Positions 1 through 8,038 of a DNA stretch of 46,723 bases are shown piece by piece. The notes under the pieces were generated by a model. The model saw only the letters and a program-made list of their open reading frames with translations. It was not told where the DNA came from and searched no databases. Source of the stretch: JAYZDP01 sp036337765. Its GTDB lineage: Bacteria; Acidobacteriota; Thermoanaerobaculia; Multivoradales; Multivoraceae. Position numbers and translations under genes: made by a program. The DNA lies in NCBI GenBank assembly GCA_036337765.1, contig JAYZDP010000201.1, positions 1-46,723 of the forward strand, given 5' to 3'. How positions within the stretch are numbered: position 1 is the stretch's first letter; every line of letters begins with the position of its first letter.

Positions 1-107
1 ATGAGAACTTTCGTGATCGCCATGATCGAGGAGAGAGCTTACCCGCGCTTTCGCGAGCGGGCGAGCCCGTTCTACTTTCCGTGGAAGCGGGGTGTTAGGT
101 TTCCGCC

Positions 108-1727
108 GTGCCACCCCCCGCCCTGCCCCACCTGATCCACGAGCTCACGGTCCTGCAGGAGCGCGAGGGGTGGCTGTCAGAGGCGTCGCTGCGCAGCCTC
201 GCAGAGCGCCTCGGAGTACCCCTGCATCGCCTCGAGAGCGTATCGACGTTCTACACCCACTTTCGCCGCCAGCCTCCGGCCTCGGCCTGTGTCGAAGTCT
301 GTCGGGATCTCCCCTGTGCCCTGGCCGGCGGAGCCGAGGCCCTAGTCGCGCTCCGCCCCCACTTCGAAAGTGGCGACGCCGTAGAGATCCGCGAGGTTTC
401 GTGCCTAGGTCGCTGCGACCGCGCCCCTGCCGCCTGTGTGGGGCACCGCGTCGTACGCAGCGACGACCCGGTCGACGTCTCCGCCGCTATCGCGGGTGAG
501 GCTGCATCCACGCCCCTCCCTACCGCCCGCTGGGCCGCTGATCCCTACGGTGCCGAGGCCGACCACTACGGAGCGCTCCGTCAGGCCATCGGCTGCTCGG
601 CCGAGGAGACCTTAGCGACTCTGGAGGCCACCGGTCTGCGAGGCATGGGCGGCGCCGGCTTTCCACTGGCCCGCAAGTGGTCGATAGTTCGGGCCGAAGA
701 GGCGACCCCGAAATACGTCATCTGCAACGCCGACGAGTCCGAGCCCGGCACGTTCAAGGACCGCCAGATTCTGGCCGACCTCCCGCACCTTGTGATCGAG
801 GGCATGGCGCTCGGTGGCTTCTGCGTCGGAGCCGAGCGCGGCACGGTCTTCATCCGTCACGAGTACGGGCCCGAGCGCGAGAGTCTCGAGCGGGCGATCG
901 TCGCGGCGCGCGAAGTAGGGGCGCTGGGCGAGAACATCTTCGGGTCGGGCTTCTCGTTCGATATCGACATCTTCGTTTCCCCCGGCGGCTACATCCTGGG
1001 CGAGGAGACGGCGCTTCTGGAGTGCATGGAGGGCAGGCGCGGCGAGCCGCGCAACAAGCCGCCCTTTCCAGGCAGCGTGGGCCTTTTCGGCCAACCGACT
1101 CTCATAAACAACGTTGAGACTCTCGCCCACGCCGCCGCCATCACGGCAAGGGGTGCCGACTGGTGGCAATCGCTCGGCACGCGTGGCAAGGCCGGGCATA
1201 AATTCATGGCCGTATCCGGCGACGTAGCGAAGCCGCAGGTCGTCCTGGTTGGGTTCGGCACCACGCTGGCCGAGCTCCTCGGGCGCTGCGGCGGTATGCG
1301 CGAGGGGAAAGAGCTCGCGGCCGTCGCCCCAGGTGGCGCATCGAGCAAGTTTCTCGGCCCCGACAAACTCGAGACCCCGCTGGACTTCTCTGACCTCGCC
1401 GAGGCCGGCTCGATGCTCGGCTCAGGGGCGGCCATCTTCGTGGCCAAAGGCCGCGATCTCCTCGAGGTCGGCCTCAACGTGGCGCGCTTTTTTCGCAACG
1501 AGTCGTGTGGCAAGTGCGTACCGTGCCGCCTGGGCACACAAAAGGCAGTGGCCCTCGTCGAGCAGGCCGGCGGCACAACGCCCGAGGTCGAGGAGCTTCT
1601 CGGGGAGCTCGATCTCACCCTGCAGGAGACGAGCATCTGCGGGCTGGGCCAAGTAGCCCTGGCGCCGCTGCGCTCGGTAATCGAGCGCTTCCCGGACCAG
1701 ATCCGCCGCGACACCACCCGGGACTAG
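108..1727 (+). CDS. Fused NuoE-NuoF-type NAD-linked diaphorase subunit (formate dehydrogenase beta/gamma fusion)
   Basis: A 539-residue protein joins two subunits that are usually separate. Residues 1 to about 130 are a NuoE-like thioredoxin-fold domain with the 2Fe-2S ligands C65-x4-C70 and C99-x3-C103. Residues about 140-539 are NuoF-like: the glycine-rich NADH/FMN segment GMGGAGFP, then CNADESEPGTFKDR and GEETALLE, and a C-terminal 4Fe-4S site with ESCGKCVPCR and SICGLGQ. This family passes electrons between NAD(H) and Fe-S centres. The formate dehydrogenase catalytic subunit at 5240-8038 carries the matching NuoG-like domains, so this is probably its diaphorase partner in the cytoplasm. 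The start is GTG at 108; no in-frame ATG precedes the NuoE domain. The domain calls are firm; pairing with the FDH is inferred from neighbourhood. Confidence 0.9.
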   Translation: MPPPALPHLIHELTVLQEREGWLSEASLRSLAERLGVPLHRLESVSTFYTHFRRQPPASACVEVCRDLPCALAGGAEALVALRPHFESGDAVEIREVSCLGRCDRAPAACVGHRVVRSDDPVDVSAAIAGEAASTPLPTARWAADPYGAEADHYGALRQAIGCSAEETLATLEATGLRGMGGAGFPLARKWSIVRAEEATPKYVICNADESEPGTFKDRQILADLPHLVIEGMALGGFCVGAERGTVFIRHEYGPERESLERAIVAAREVGALGENIFGSGFSFDIDIFVSPGGYILGEETALLECMEGRRGEPRNKPPFPGSVGLFGQPTLINNVETLAHAAAITARGADWWQSLGTRGKAGHKFMAVSGDVAKPQVVLVGFGTTLAELLGRCGGMREGKELAAVAPGGASSKFLGPDKLETPLDFSDLAEAGSMLGSGAAIFVAKGRDLLEVGLNVARFFRNESCGKCVPCRLGTQKAVALVEQAGGTTPEVEELLGELDLTLQETSICGLGQVALAPLRSVIERFPDQIRRDTTRD

Positions 1728-1731
1728 TAAC

Positions 1732-2544
1732 GTGGGCGCCGCTGGCATCGTGCTGTGCGGCGGCGGGTCGCGGCGCATGGGTCGTCCGAAGGCGTGGCTC
1801 CCATGGGGCGGTCGGCCGATGGTGACCCACGTGGTCGAGACCCTTGCTCGGACTGTCGACGAGGTCATCGTGGTCACCCGGGCCGACCTCGATCTGCCGC
1901 CGCTCGACGCGCACGTGGTCGTCGACCGACACCCGGACCTGGGCCCCTTGGCCGGTCTACGAGAGGGCCTGCAAGCCGCAGACTGCGACCTCGCCTTCGC
2001 CGTCGGCGTCGATGCGCCACATCTGACCGACGACTACGTCGAGACCATGCTCTCGGTCGGCGCGGCCGCCGCCCCGGTGGCGGACGGCTGGGTACAAACC
2101 CTCGCCGCGGTCTACCCAGTCGCTGGAGCCGAGACCGCAGACCGCCTGCTCGCCGCGGGCGAACGACGCCCGGTCCGCCTCCTCGAGTCGCTTGAATACC
2201 GGCGGGTGGAAGCGACCGCACTACCCTGCCGAGCTTGGGAGGGCTTCAATACCCCTGTGGAGTACCTCCGCCTCGCCCGTATCGAGTTTCCCGGTGCGTC
2301 TCTCGTAGTAGAGCTCGCCGGCGGCACCAGGGTGCAGACCGGCCTGGATCGTATCGAGCTCCCCATCGGCACCCTCGCAGACGTCCTGCGCGCGCTCCCG
2401 CACGGAAAATCCCTGCTCGAAGGCGATCGAGTCGCCGCCCCCTTTCTGGTCTCTCTCGACGGCCGCCAACTGTCGCGCGACGCGACCGTGCCGATAGGTC
2501 CAGACGAGATGGTCCTCATCTTCGACGCCCAGTCTGGCGGCTGA
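1732..2544 (+). CDS. MobA-MoaD fusion: molybdenum cofactor guanylyltransferase with C-terminal sulfur-carrier domain
   Basis: Residues 1 to about 187 are a MobA-type nucleotidyltransferase. The GTP-binding loop LCGGGSRRMGRPK lies near residues 8-20 and GVDAPHL carries the metal-binding Asp region. MobA adds GMP to molybdopterin to form the MGD cofactor used by formate dehydrogenases. Residues about 188-270 read as a MoaD/ThiS beta-grasp domain ending in a free Gly-Gly (DAQSGG), the form needed for thiocarboxylation by a MoeB-type enzyme. MobA alone is usually around 190-210 residues, so the extra 80 fit one MoaD unit. It starts at GTG 1732, four bases after the upstream stop, so the two genes are probably co-transcribed. 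The MobA half is secure; the MoaD half rests on length, position and the terminal GG. Confidence 0.82.
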   Translation: MGAAGIVLCGGGSRRMGRPKAWLPWGGRPMVTHVVETLARTVDEVIVVTRADLDLPPLDAHVVVDRHPDLGPLAGLREGLQAADCDLAFAVGVDAPHLTDDYVETMLSVGAAAAPVADGWVQTLAAVYPVAGAETADRLLAAGERRPVRLLESLEYRRVEATALPCRAWEGFNTPVEYLRLARIEFPGASLVVELAGGTRVQTGLDRIELPIGTLADVLRALPHGKSLLEGDRVAAPFLVSLDGRQLSRDATVPIGPDEMVLIFDAQSGG

Positions 2545-2654
2545 GGCGGCAGTGGAGTTGACCCGTTCTCGTGGACGGTTGTTTGTTTGAGTGATCATAC
2601 GGCTGGTGTCGTGTGCTCGCCGGGAGAGCCGGTTCGAGGTCTGTATGCTGCGGC

Positions 2655-3431
2655 ATGGCTACTGATCTGCGTAGTCTCGGGAATCCTGGTTTGTGGCGCC
2701 TTGTCGTGCGAGGTGTGACCGGTGTTGTTCTCGCCCTAGTCGCGGCGGGATGTACGGGAACAGCCACTGACGCCTCCCCTGCGATCTTTCGCGTTGATCC
2801 TGTACGACCTGTTGGCCAGCTCCGGCGAGAGGCTCTCGCTGCCAAGCCTCCGGCAGAAAGCGGGAAGCTCGATCCAGACCTCGTGGAGATCCGCTCACTC
2901 GACGCGACGGTTCGGCTCGACATCCGGTACGCGACAACGGCCAACTTCTTGAGTACCAAAGTGTACGACGAGGCTCGCGCCTACCTGCAGCGGCCTGCGG
3001 CCGCTGCCGTCGTCCGCGCGCATCGAGCGCTTGCCGGAACCGGACATGGGCTGCTCATTCACGATGCGTACCGCCCTTGGTACGTCACGAAGATCTTCTG
3101 GGACGCGACGCCGCCACTGGATAAGCGGGAGTTCGTCGCTGACCCCGAAGGAGGATCGCGTCACAATCGCGGCTGCGCCGTGGACCTGACCCTGTACGAG
3201 CTGGAGTCCGGCCGCGCAGTAGAGATGCCCAGCCTCTACGACGAGATGTCGGAACGGTCGTATCCGACCTACACCGGGGGCACGCCGGAACAAACGCGCC
3301 TTCGCGAGCTGTTGCGCGCGGCCATGGAGGCTGAGGGATTCACCGTCTACGAGGCCGAGTGGTGGCACTTCGACTACAAGGACTGGGAGTCTTACCCCAT
3401 CGGCAACGAAACGTTCGACAAGCTTCGGTAG
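2655..3431 (+). CDS. VanX-like D-Ala-D-Ala dipeptidase, putative lipoprotein
   Basis: This is an M15D zinc dipeptidase of the VanX/DdpX family, which cleaves D-alanyl-D-alanine. The zinc ligands and catalytic residues are visible: SRHNRGCAVDLTL (His and Asp ligands) and EWWHFDY (catalytic Glu and third His), plus DAYRP with the conserved Arg. The frame is open from GTG 2613, but ATG 2655 is preferred because it leaves a signal peptide ending in the lipobox LVAAGC, with lipidation at the Cys. The product would then be 258 residues, anchored outside the cytoplasm. No vanH, vanA or vanRS genes are nearby, so a cell-wall turnover role is likelier than glycopeptide resistance. It sits between cofactor and oxidoreductase genes with no clear functional link to them. 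Confidence 0.88.
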   Translation: MATDLRSLGNPGLWRLVVRGVTGVVLALVAAGCTGTATDASPAIFRVDPVRPVGQLRREALAAKPPAESGKLDPDLVEIRSLDATVRLDIRYATTANFLSTKVYDEARAYLQRPAAAAVVRAHRALAGTGHGLLIHDAYRPWYVTKIFWDATPPLDKREFVADPEGGSRHNRGCAVDLTLYELESGRAVEMPSLYDEMSERSYPTYTGGTPEQTRLRELLRAAMEAEGFTVYEAEWWHFDYKDWESYPIGNETFDKLR

Positions 3432-3473
3432 AGAGGCCGGATTGTCACGCCAGAACCCAGCTAGCATGACGGG

Positions 3474-5240
3474 GTGTACGGCTATCACGGGCGGTACTGG
3501 CGCTTCGATCTCAGCCGCGGCGAGGGCACGCTCGTCAGCATCGACAAAGACGTCCTGCGCCGCACGATCGGGGGATCCGGGCTCGGCGCGTGGCTGCTGC
3601 ATCGCGAAGCGCCTCCGGAAGTCGACCCGTTGTCGCCCGACGCGCCACTGATCTACAGCTTCTCACCGCTCGTCGGCAGCCCGCTCACGACCTCCGCCAA
3701 GTTCGCCGTGGTGGCGAAGTCGCCGTTGACGGGGATGATCAGCGACGCCCTGTCGAGCTCGCACTTCGCCATCGCAGGCAAGGCCATGGGCGTGGACGCG
3801 ATCGTGCTCGTGGGTGCCTGCGACGAGCCGTCCGAGCTCGTGGGCGGCGAGCTGCGGCAAGCGTCGACCTGGGGTCTCTCGGCCGAGGCAACGTGCACCG
3901 CCCTGCGCTCAGAAGGCCGGGTCTCGGCGATCGGTGTCGCGGGGCAAAACCTCGTGCGCTACGCCATCCTGTCGAACGACGGCCGTCACGCCGGGCGCGG
4001 AGGGCTCGGAGCGGTGATGGGCTCGAAAAGGCTCAAGGCCCTCGTGGTGTCGGGAGAGGTCAAGACCCAGCTTGCCAACCGGGAGCACGTCCTGCGGATC
4101 GCCAAGAGCCTCTCCGCCCGATCCCTCGGCCCGGCCACGGCCAAGTATCGGGAGCTCGGCACGGCTGGAAACCTGATGGCTTTCAACCGCCTCGCGGCCC
4201 TGCCAACGCGCAACTTCCAGACCAGCCGCATGGACGAGGCCGAGGCACTTTCCGCCGAGGAGATGCAGCCGCTGCGCGAGCAGGCTCGCGCCTCGTGTGC
4301 CAGCTGCACGATCGGCTGCGAGCACCTCTACAAGCTGGCCGACGGCTCCCAAACACGCGTCGAGTACGAGAACCTGTTCGCGCTCGGGCCGCTGTGCGGC
4401 ATCAGCGACCCCGACGTGGTGCTCGCCGCCTCGCAGCGCTGTGATGAGCTGGGGCTCGACACCATCTCGACCGGGGGCACGATCGCCTTCGCGATGGAGT
4501 GTGCCGAGAACGGCTTTCTCGACGGTGCACCTTGCTTCGGAGACGGCGAGGGCATGCTGACGTTGATCGACGACATCGCCCATCGCCACGGACTCGGCGC
4601 GCTTCTGGCCGAAGGGTCGCGGCGCGCCCCTCACGAGATAGGCCACGGCACCCTGGCGTTCGCGGCGCAGGTGAAGGGCCTCGAGATGCCGGGATACGAA
4701 CCGCGGGCGCTGCAGACCATGGGCCTAGGCCTGGCGGTCTCAACCCGTGGCGCCGACCACAACCGCTCGGGGGCATACGAGCTCGACTTCTCCGATGAGG
4801 TCGATCGCCTGCGCGGCGATGCACGCGCCGCGCGGCTGGCCGTCGAGCCCGAGAATCGGGCCGCGCTCATCGACTCGCTCATCCTGTGCAAGTTCCTGCG
4901 CGGGGCGCTCGGCGACTTCTACGGCGAGGCGGCCGAGATGCTCGAAGCCGTCACCGGCATGGACCGCGGCGCCGCCGAGCTCGAAGAGGCCGCGGCCCGG
5001 TTGGTCTCGCTCAAGAAGGCCTTCAACATCCGCGAGGGGTGGACGCCAGCCGACGACACGCTCCCCGATCGCTTCCTCGAGGAGGCCCTCAGCGACGGGC
5101 CGATGGCCGGGACGCGACTGACGCGTGAGCGGCTGGCCGAGATGATCCGCAGCTACAATCGTGCCCGCGGCTGGACCGACGACGGTTTCCTCCCCAAGGA
5201 CGCCCTCGACGAGCTCGGCATCGAGACCCCGACCCCCTGA
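3474..5240 (+). CDS. Aldehyde:ferredoxin oxidoreductase family tungsto/molybdoenzyme
   Basis: A 588-residue AOR-family protein, normal length for the family. The N-terminal domain starts MYGYHGRYWRFDL and contains GGSGLGAW, as in pterin-binding AORs. The 4Fe-4S ligands are C275-x2-C278-x3-C282 with the distal Cys at 472 (LILCKFL). Such enzymes oxidise aldehydes to carboxylates, or run in reverse, with a tungsten or molybdenum bis-pterin cofactor. It starts at GTG 3474. Its stop overlaps the next ATG by one base (TGATG), so it is translationally coupled to the formate dehydrogenase gene. No ferredoxin-like AorA subunit is adjacent, so electrons may pass to the neighbouring NuoEFG-like proteins; that is inference. 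The substrate cannot be told from the sequence. Confidence 0.9.
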   Translation: MYGYHGRYWRFDLSRGEGTLVSIDKDVLRRTIGGSGLGAWLLHREAPPEVDPLSPDAPLIYSFSPLVGSPLTTSAKFAVVAKSPLTGMISDALSSSHFAIAGKAMGVDAIVLVGACDEPSELVGGELRQASTWGLSAEATCTALRSEGRVSAIGVAGQNLVRYAILSNDGRHAGRGGLGAVMGSKRLKALVVSGEVKTQLANREHVLRIAKSLSARSLGPATAKYRELGTAGNLMAFNRLAALPTRNFQTSRMDEAEALSAEEMQPLREQARASCASCTIGCEHLYKLADGSQTRVEYENLFALGPLCGISDPDVVLAASQRCDELGLDTISTGGTIAFAMECAENGFLDGAPCFGDGEGMLTLIDDIAHRHGLGALLAEGSRRAPHEIGHGTLAFAAQVKGLEMPGYEPRALQTMGLGLAVSTRGADHNRSGAYELDFSDEVDRLRGDARAARLAVEPENRAALIDSLILCKFLRGALGDFYGEAAEMLEAVTGMDRGAAELEEAAARLVSLKKAFNIREGWTPADDTLPDRFLEEALSDGPMAGTRLTRERLAEMIRSYNRARGWTDDGFLPKDALDELGIETPTP

Positions 5241-8038
5241 TGATCGAGCTCACCATCGACGGACAACGGGTCGAAGTCGCCCCCGGCACCACAATCTTCG
5301 AGGCCGCGTCTGGGGCGGGGATCGAGATCCCGGTGCTGTGTCACGACTCGCGGTTGGACCCGGTGGGTGTCTGTCGGATGTGCGTCGTCGACGTTGGCGA
5401 GCGAGTTCCGGCCGCTTCCTGCGTGCGACGCTGCGAGCCCGGCATGGAGGTGCGAACCGCAACGCCCGAGCTCGAGGTGAGGCGCAAGACGCTGGTCGAG
5501 CTGCTGATGTCCGATCAGCCCGCGGTCGATGCCGACGCGCGCCACAATACCACCGGCGACAACGAGCTCCACGCTCTCGCGCACCGCTACGATTCCTGGG
5601 GCGACACCCTGCCGCAGGGCAACGGCCGCCCCGCCGACGCGAGCTCCGCTGTCATCGCCGTCGACCATCAGGCCTGCATCCTCTGCGACCGCTGCATCCG
5701 TGGCTGTGACGAGATCCAGTCCAACGAAGTCATCGGTCGCACCGCCAAGGGCTACGCGAGCCGCATCGCCTTCGATCTCGATGTGCTGATGGCCGAAAGC
5801 ACGTGTGTCTCGTGTGGCGAGTGCGCCGCGGTCTGCCCGACCGGAGCACTGGTCGACAAGGCGATCACCGTCGAGCTACGCCCACGCGAAGAACTCGAGG
5901 CCGTCGACAGTGTCTGCCCATACTGCGGCGTGGGCTGCGCTTTGACCTACCACGTCGACCGCGCCGACAACGCGATCGTCTTCGCAGAGGGACGCGAGAG
6001 CCCGGGCAACCACGAGCGGCTGTGCGTCAAAGGACGCTACGGCTGGGACTACGCGTCACACCCGCAACGACTGACGGTGCCGCTGATCCGGCGCGACGAC
6101 GCCTATCCCAAGGGGCCGTTGTCAGCGGACGTACGGGGCGAGCACGACGGCCGGCGCAAGCCCGGCGGCATCGTCGACTACGAGGAGGTGGTCCCGGCCT
6201 TCCGCGAAGCGACCTGGGACGAGGCGCTGGATCTCGTCGCCAGCCGGCTGGTCGACATCCGCGACACCCACGGCTCCGACGCGCTCGCCGGCTTCGGCAG
6301 CGCCAAGTGCTCGGTAGAGGAGGCCTACCTCTTCCAGAAGCTGGTGCGAACGGCGTTCGGCACCAACAACGTCGATCACTGCACGCGGCTGTGCCACGCC
6401 TCGAGCGTCGCGGCGCTGCTCGAGGGCATCGGCACGGGCGCAGTCACCACCACCTACGGCGACATCGCCAACGCCGGGGCCGCACTCCTGACCGGCACCA
6501 ATACCTCGGCCAACCACCCTGTGGCGGCGACCTTCTTCAAGGAGGCGCAGAAGCGCGGCACCAAGCTCATCGTCATCGATCCCCGCAGCGAGGGCCTCGC
6601 TGACGAGGCCGACTACTACTGCCGCATCAAACCAGGAACGGACGTCGCCTTCTACAACGCGATGATGCACACCATCATTGAAGAAGGCCTCGCCGATACC
6701 GACTACATCGCCGAGCACACCGAGAACTACGATGCGCTGGCCGAGCTCGTGGCCAATTACCCGCCCGAGGCGGCGGCCAGGATCTGCGGCGTCCCCGCGG
6801 GGCGTATCCGGGACGTGGCGCGTACCTTCGCCGAGGCGCCGAGCGCCATCATCTTCTGGGGCATGGGGATCTCCCAGCACGTGTACGGAACCGACAACGC
6901 CCGCTGCCTGATTGCTCTGGCGCTGTTGACCGGCAACGTCGGCAAAGCGGGCGCCGGGCTGCATCCGCTACGCGGCCAGAACAACGTCCAGGGAGCCTCG
7001 GACGCCGGCTTGATTCCAATGGTCTACCCCGACTACCAGTCGGTGGCCGATCCTGAGATCCAGCAGAAGTTCGAAGCGGCGTGGGGCCGCCCGTTGTCGC
7101 CGAAACCGGGACTGACCGTCGTCGAGATCGCCCACGCGGCGCTCGAGGGCACGGTCAAGGGCATGTACATCATGGGAGAGAACCCGTTTCTCTCCGATCC
7201 CAACTCCAACCAGGTCAGAAAGGCGCTCTCCAACCTCGACTTCCTGGTGGTGCAGGACATCTTTCTCACCGAAACGGCAGAGTTTGCAGACGTCATCCTG
7301 CCCGCCAGCTCCTACATGGAGAAGCTCGGCACCTACACCAACACCGACCGCCGCGTGCAGATCGGACGCCCGGCGCTCGCGATGCCGGGCGGGGCGCGCC
7401 TCGACTGGCAGATCCTGTGCGAGATCGCGACCCGCATGGGCTATCCGATGAGCTACGAGTCGCCACCTCAGATCTTCGACGAGTTCGCGGCGCTGACGGA
7501 TGCCTACAAGACCCTCTCGTACGACAACCTCGGACCGGCGGGCAAACTGTGGCCCAACCCCGATCCGCTGAACGACGACGGCCCGGTCGTGCTCTTCGGC
7601 GACGGCTTCCCGACCGCCAACGGCAAGGCGAAGTTCGTTCCTGCCGAGTGGACCGGAGCGCGCGAGCTGCCCGACAACGACTACCCGTTGGTGCTCAACA
7701 CCGGGCGGCTCCTCGAACACTGGCATACAGGTGCGATGACCCGGCGCGCGCGCGTTCTGGACTCGATCGAGCCCGAGGCCTTCGTCGCCATGCACCCGAG
7801 CGATGCGGAGACGCTCGAGGTCGACGACGGCGACCGGGTGCGGGTATCGAGCCGCCGCGGCAGCGTGCGGCTGAAGGTGCGGATTACGAACCGTGAGCCA
7901 CAGGGGGCGGTCTTCATCCCGTTCCACTACCGCGAAGCGTCGGCGAACCTCCTGACGTCCGACGAGCTCGACCCATACGGCAAGATCCCCGAGTTCAAAT
8001 TCTGTGCCGTTAAGATCGAACGTGAGTTCGACGCATAA
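5240..8038 (+). CDS. NAD-linked formate dehydrogenase, molybdopterin catalytic subunit (Cys type)
   Basis: This 932-residue protein oxidises formate to CO2, or the reverse. In order it has a 2Fe-2S ferredoxin domain (VLCHDSRLDPVGVCRMC), a NuoG-type His-ligated cluster segment (HALAHRYDSW), two 4Fe-4S ferredoxin motifs (CILCDRCIRGC and CVSCGECAAVC), a further 4Fe-4S site (VCPYCGVGC), and the molybdopterin domains. The active site HCTRLCHASS places Cys at 385, followed by His 386, where selenoproteins have Sec. The C-terminal dinucleotide-binding domain includes TGRLLEHWHTG. This layout is that of FdsA-type soluble formate dehydrogenases that work with NuoEF-like subunits. It is translationally coupled to the upstream AOR gene. 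No fdhD sulfurase gene is in view. Confidence 0.94.
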   Translation: MIELTIDGQRVEVAPGTTIFEAASGAGIEIPVLCHDSRLDPVGVCRMCVVDVGERVPAASCVRRCEPGMEVRTATPELEVRRKTLVELLMSDQPAVDADARHNTTGDNELHALAHRYDSWGDTLPQGNGRPADASSAVIAVDHQACILCDRCIRGCDEIQSNEVIGRTAKGYASRIAFDLDVLMAESTCVSCGECAAVCPTGALVDKAITVELRPREELEAVDSVCPYCGVGCALTYHVDRADNAIVFAEGRESPGNHERLCVKGRYGWDYASHPQRLTVPLIRRDDAYPKGPLSADVRGEHDGRRKPGGIVDYEEVVPAFREATWDEALDLVASRLVDIRDTHGSDALAGFGSAKCSVEEAYLFQKLVRTAFGTNNVDHCTRLCHASSVAALLEGIGTGAVTTTYGDIANAGAALLTGTNTSANHPVAATFFKEAQKRGTKLIVIDPRSEGLADEADYYCRIKPGTDVAFYNAMMHTIIEEGLADTDYIAEHTENYDALAELVANYPPEAAARICGVPAGRIRDVARTFAEAPSAIIFWGMGISQHVYGTDNARCLIALALLTGNVGKAGAGLHPLRGQNNVQGASDAGLIPMVYPDYQSVADPEIQQKFEAAWGRPLSPKPGLTVVEIAHAALEGTVKGMYIMGENPFLSDPNSNQVRKALSNLDFLVVQDIFLTETAEFADVILPASSYMEKLGTYTNTDRRVQIGRPALAMPGGARLDWQILCEIATRMGYPMSYESPPQIFDEFAALTDAYKTLSYDNLGPAGKLWPNPDPLNDDGPVVLFGDGFPTANGKAKFVPAEWTGARELPDNDYPLVLNTGRLLEHWHTGAMTRRARVLDSIEPEAFVAMHPSDAETLEVDDGDRVRVSSRRGSVRLKVRITNREPQGAVFIPFHYREASANLLTSDELDPYGKIPEFKFCAVKIEREFDA

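Noticed and set aside
1..135. An ATG at base 1 opens a 44-codon frame.
   Set aside because: It overlaps the NuoE-NuoF gene, is Pro/Arg-rich with no recognisable family, and its position at base 1 may be accidental. It could be the tail of an upstream gene, but nothing supports that.
6380..6397. Possible selenocysteine site in formate dehydrogenase.
   Set aside because: The codon at residue 385 is TGC (Cys), not TGA, so no recoding is needed.
108..8038. Resemblance to a benzoyl-CoA reductase (Bam) cluster, which also mixes an AOR-family protein with NuoEFG-like subunits.
   Set aside because: The NuoG-like protein here is a full formate dehydrogenase with the Cys385-His386 active site, and no other bam-type genes (BamC-F, heterodisulfide reductase-like) are present.
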